Part shown: positions 15,084 through 15,487 of the stretch, piece by piece | How positions within the stretch are numbered: position 1 is the stretch's first letter | Layout: every line of letters begins with the position of its first letter | Assembly: GCA_937967875.1 (NCBI GenBank) | Contig: CALBTQ010000728.1 | Span: 1 to 15,487, forward strand | DNA from: an uncultured Pseudomonadota bacterium | GTDB lineage: Bacteria; Lernaellota; Lernaellaia; Lernaellales; Lernaellaceae | Length of the DNA stretch: 15,487 nucleotides | Reading direction: 5' to 3' | Program-made: the position numbers and the translations under genes | Notes under the pieces: model-generated | The model's database searches: none | What the model saw: the letters and a program-made list of their open reading frames with translations, nothing else | Told to the model about the DNA's origin: nothing

Positions 15084-15441
15084 ATGGCGTTGATCGAAGT
15101 ACACGATCTGGTCAAGACCTACCTGGAGGCGGCAAGCCCGGTGCACGTCCTGGACGGCGTGAACATGCAGGTGGAAAGCGGCCGGATGGTGGGCATCACC
15201 GGCGAATCGGGCGCGGGCAAAACGACGCTGCTGTATTTGCTGGGCGCGTTGGAGCGGCCGACGACCGGCAACGTGCTGTTCGACGGGCGCGAAGTGTTTC
15301 CGCCGGGCATCGACGATCGCGAGTTGGCGCAGTTCCGCAACCGGCGCATCGGCTTCGTGTTTCAGTTCCACGGACTGATTCCGGAGTTCGACGTGCTGGA
15401 AAACACGATGATGCCCGCGCTGATCGCCGGGCATTCGCAGG
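15084..15441 (+). CDS. lolD: Lipoprotein-releasing ABC transporter ATPase LolD, 3'-truncated at contig end
   Basis: This is the ATPase that powers lipoprotein extraction by LolC/E. About 119 genuine residues are present, roughly half of a normal LolD (about 225-235). Visible are the N-terminal strand region, Walker A GESGAGKTT (40-48, K46) and the Q-loop FVFQFHGLIPEFDVLENTMMP (Q94), which is characteristic of the LolD/MacB group. The ABC signature, Walker B and H-loop are missing because the sequence stops. The frame appears to close at 15464, but its last residues (E-I-G-R-A-H-V) come from library adapter starting at 15442, so that stop is artificial. ATG 15084 lies 6 nt after the permease stop, without a strong Shine-Dalgarno, which suggests coupling. 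The truncation is technical, not a pseudogene. Confidence 0.93.
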
Positions 15442-15487
15442 AGATCGGAAGAGCACACGTCTGAACTCCAGTCACCGAATACGATCT
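15442..15487 (+). other. Illumina TruSeq-type adapter with index (sequencing artefact)
   Basis: From 15442 the sequence is AGATCGGAAGAGC followed by the rest of the standard indexed-adapter constant part, through 15475. It continues with an 8-base index CGAATACG (15476-15483) and then ATCT (15484-15487), which begins the constant stretch after the index. The order constant-index-constant is exactly that of an adapter read-through. It is not biological DNA. The first A may be the A-tail base added in library preparation. Confidence 0.98.

Noticed and set aside
13848..15458. 536-residue open frame on the minus strand antisense to the lolC/E-type gene and lolD
   Set aside because: Its first residues (MCSSDL) are translated adapter, and the rest is rich in H, R, Q and D, as expected of the antisense frame of high-GC genes. 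No domain is recognisable.

Overview
This window looks like chromosomal DNA of an uncultured, high-GC, Gram-negative (double-membrane) bacterium. Four things support this: a TonB-dependent outer-membrane receptor, an apolipoprotein N-acyltransferase (Lnt), Lol-type lipoprotein-export genes, and strong G/C third-position bias in every gene. The order lnt-prfB-lysS-lolC/E-lolD resembles what I recall from Desulfobacterota and Myxococcota (the old Deltaproteobacteria), but the lineage cannot be fixed from the sequence alone. The last 46 bases are Illumina library adapter with an 8-base index. The right edge is therefore the end of an untrimmed contig, and lolD is cut there.

Left part (2-1945, plus strand): the 3' part of a TonB-dependent receptor whose N-terminus lies outside the window. 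Its stop codon overlaps, tail to tail by 13 bp, the end of a minus-strand operon.

Middle part (7147 down to 1933, minus strand): three translationally coupled genes for large polytopic membrane proteins. In transcription order they are a GT-C-like protein with a C-terminal TPR tail, a PTPS-related/YfhO-like membrane protein, and a DUF2723 (GT117/TMEM260-like) protein with a C-terminal TPR tail. The joins are an ATGA overlap and a TTGA overlap; the second means the DUF2723 gene starts at TTG. A fourth GT-C-like membrane protein (7232-9334, plus) is divergent from them. The set looks like an envelope glycan or protein-glycosylation locus that uses lipid-linked sugars. No sugar-nucleotide enzyme or polyprenyl-phosphate glycosyltransferase is visible, so the substrate is unknown.

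Right part (9408-15441, plus strand): a compact housekeeping run. It contains lnt (last acylation step of lipoprotein maturation), prfB (release factor 2, with the classical autoregulatory +1 frameshift at an in-frame UGA), lysS (class II lysyl-tRNA synthetase), a LolC/LolE-family permease, and lolD (the ABC ATPase, truncated). lnt and prfB overlap at ATGA. A candidate promoter precedes lnt and another precedes lysS. Lnt and LolC/E-LolD act one after the other on lipoproteins: Lnt N-acylates them at the inner membrane and the Lol complex then extracts them.

I saw no tRNA, rRNA, CRISPR array, insertion sequence or integrase. There is no intergenic stretch longer than about 100 bp. Apart from the adapter, no segment has composition clearly foreign to its neighbours.
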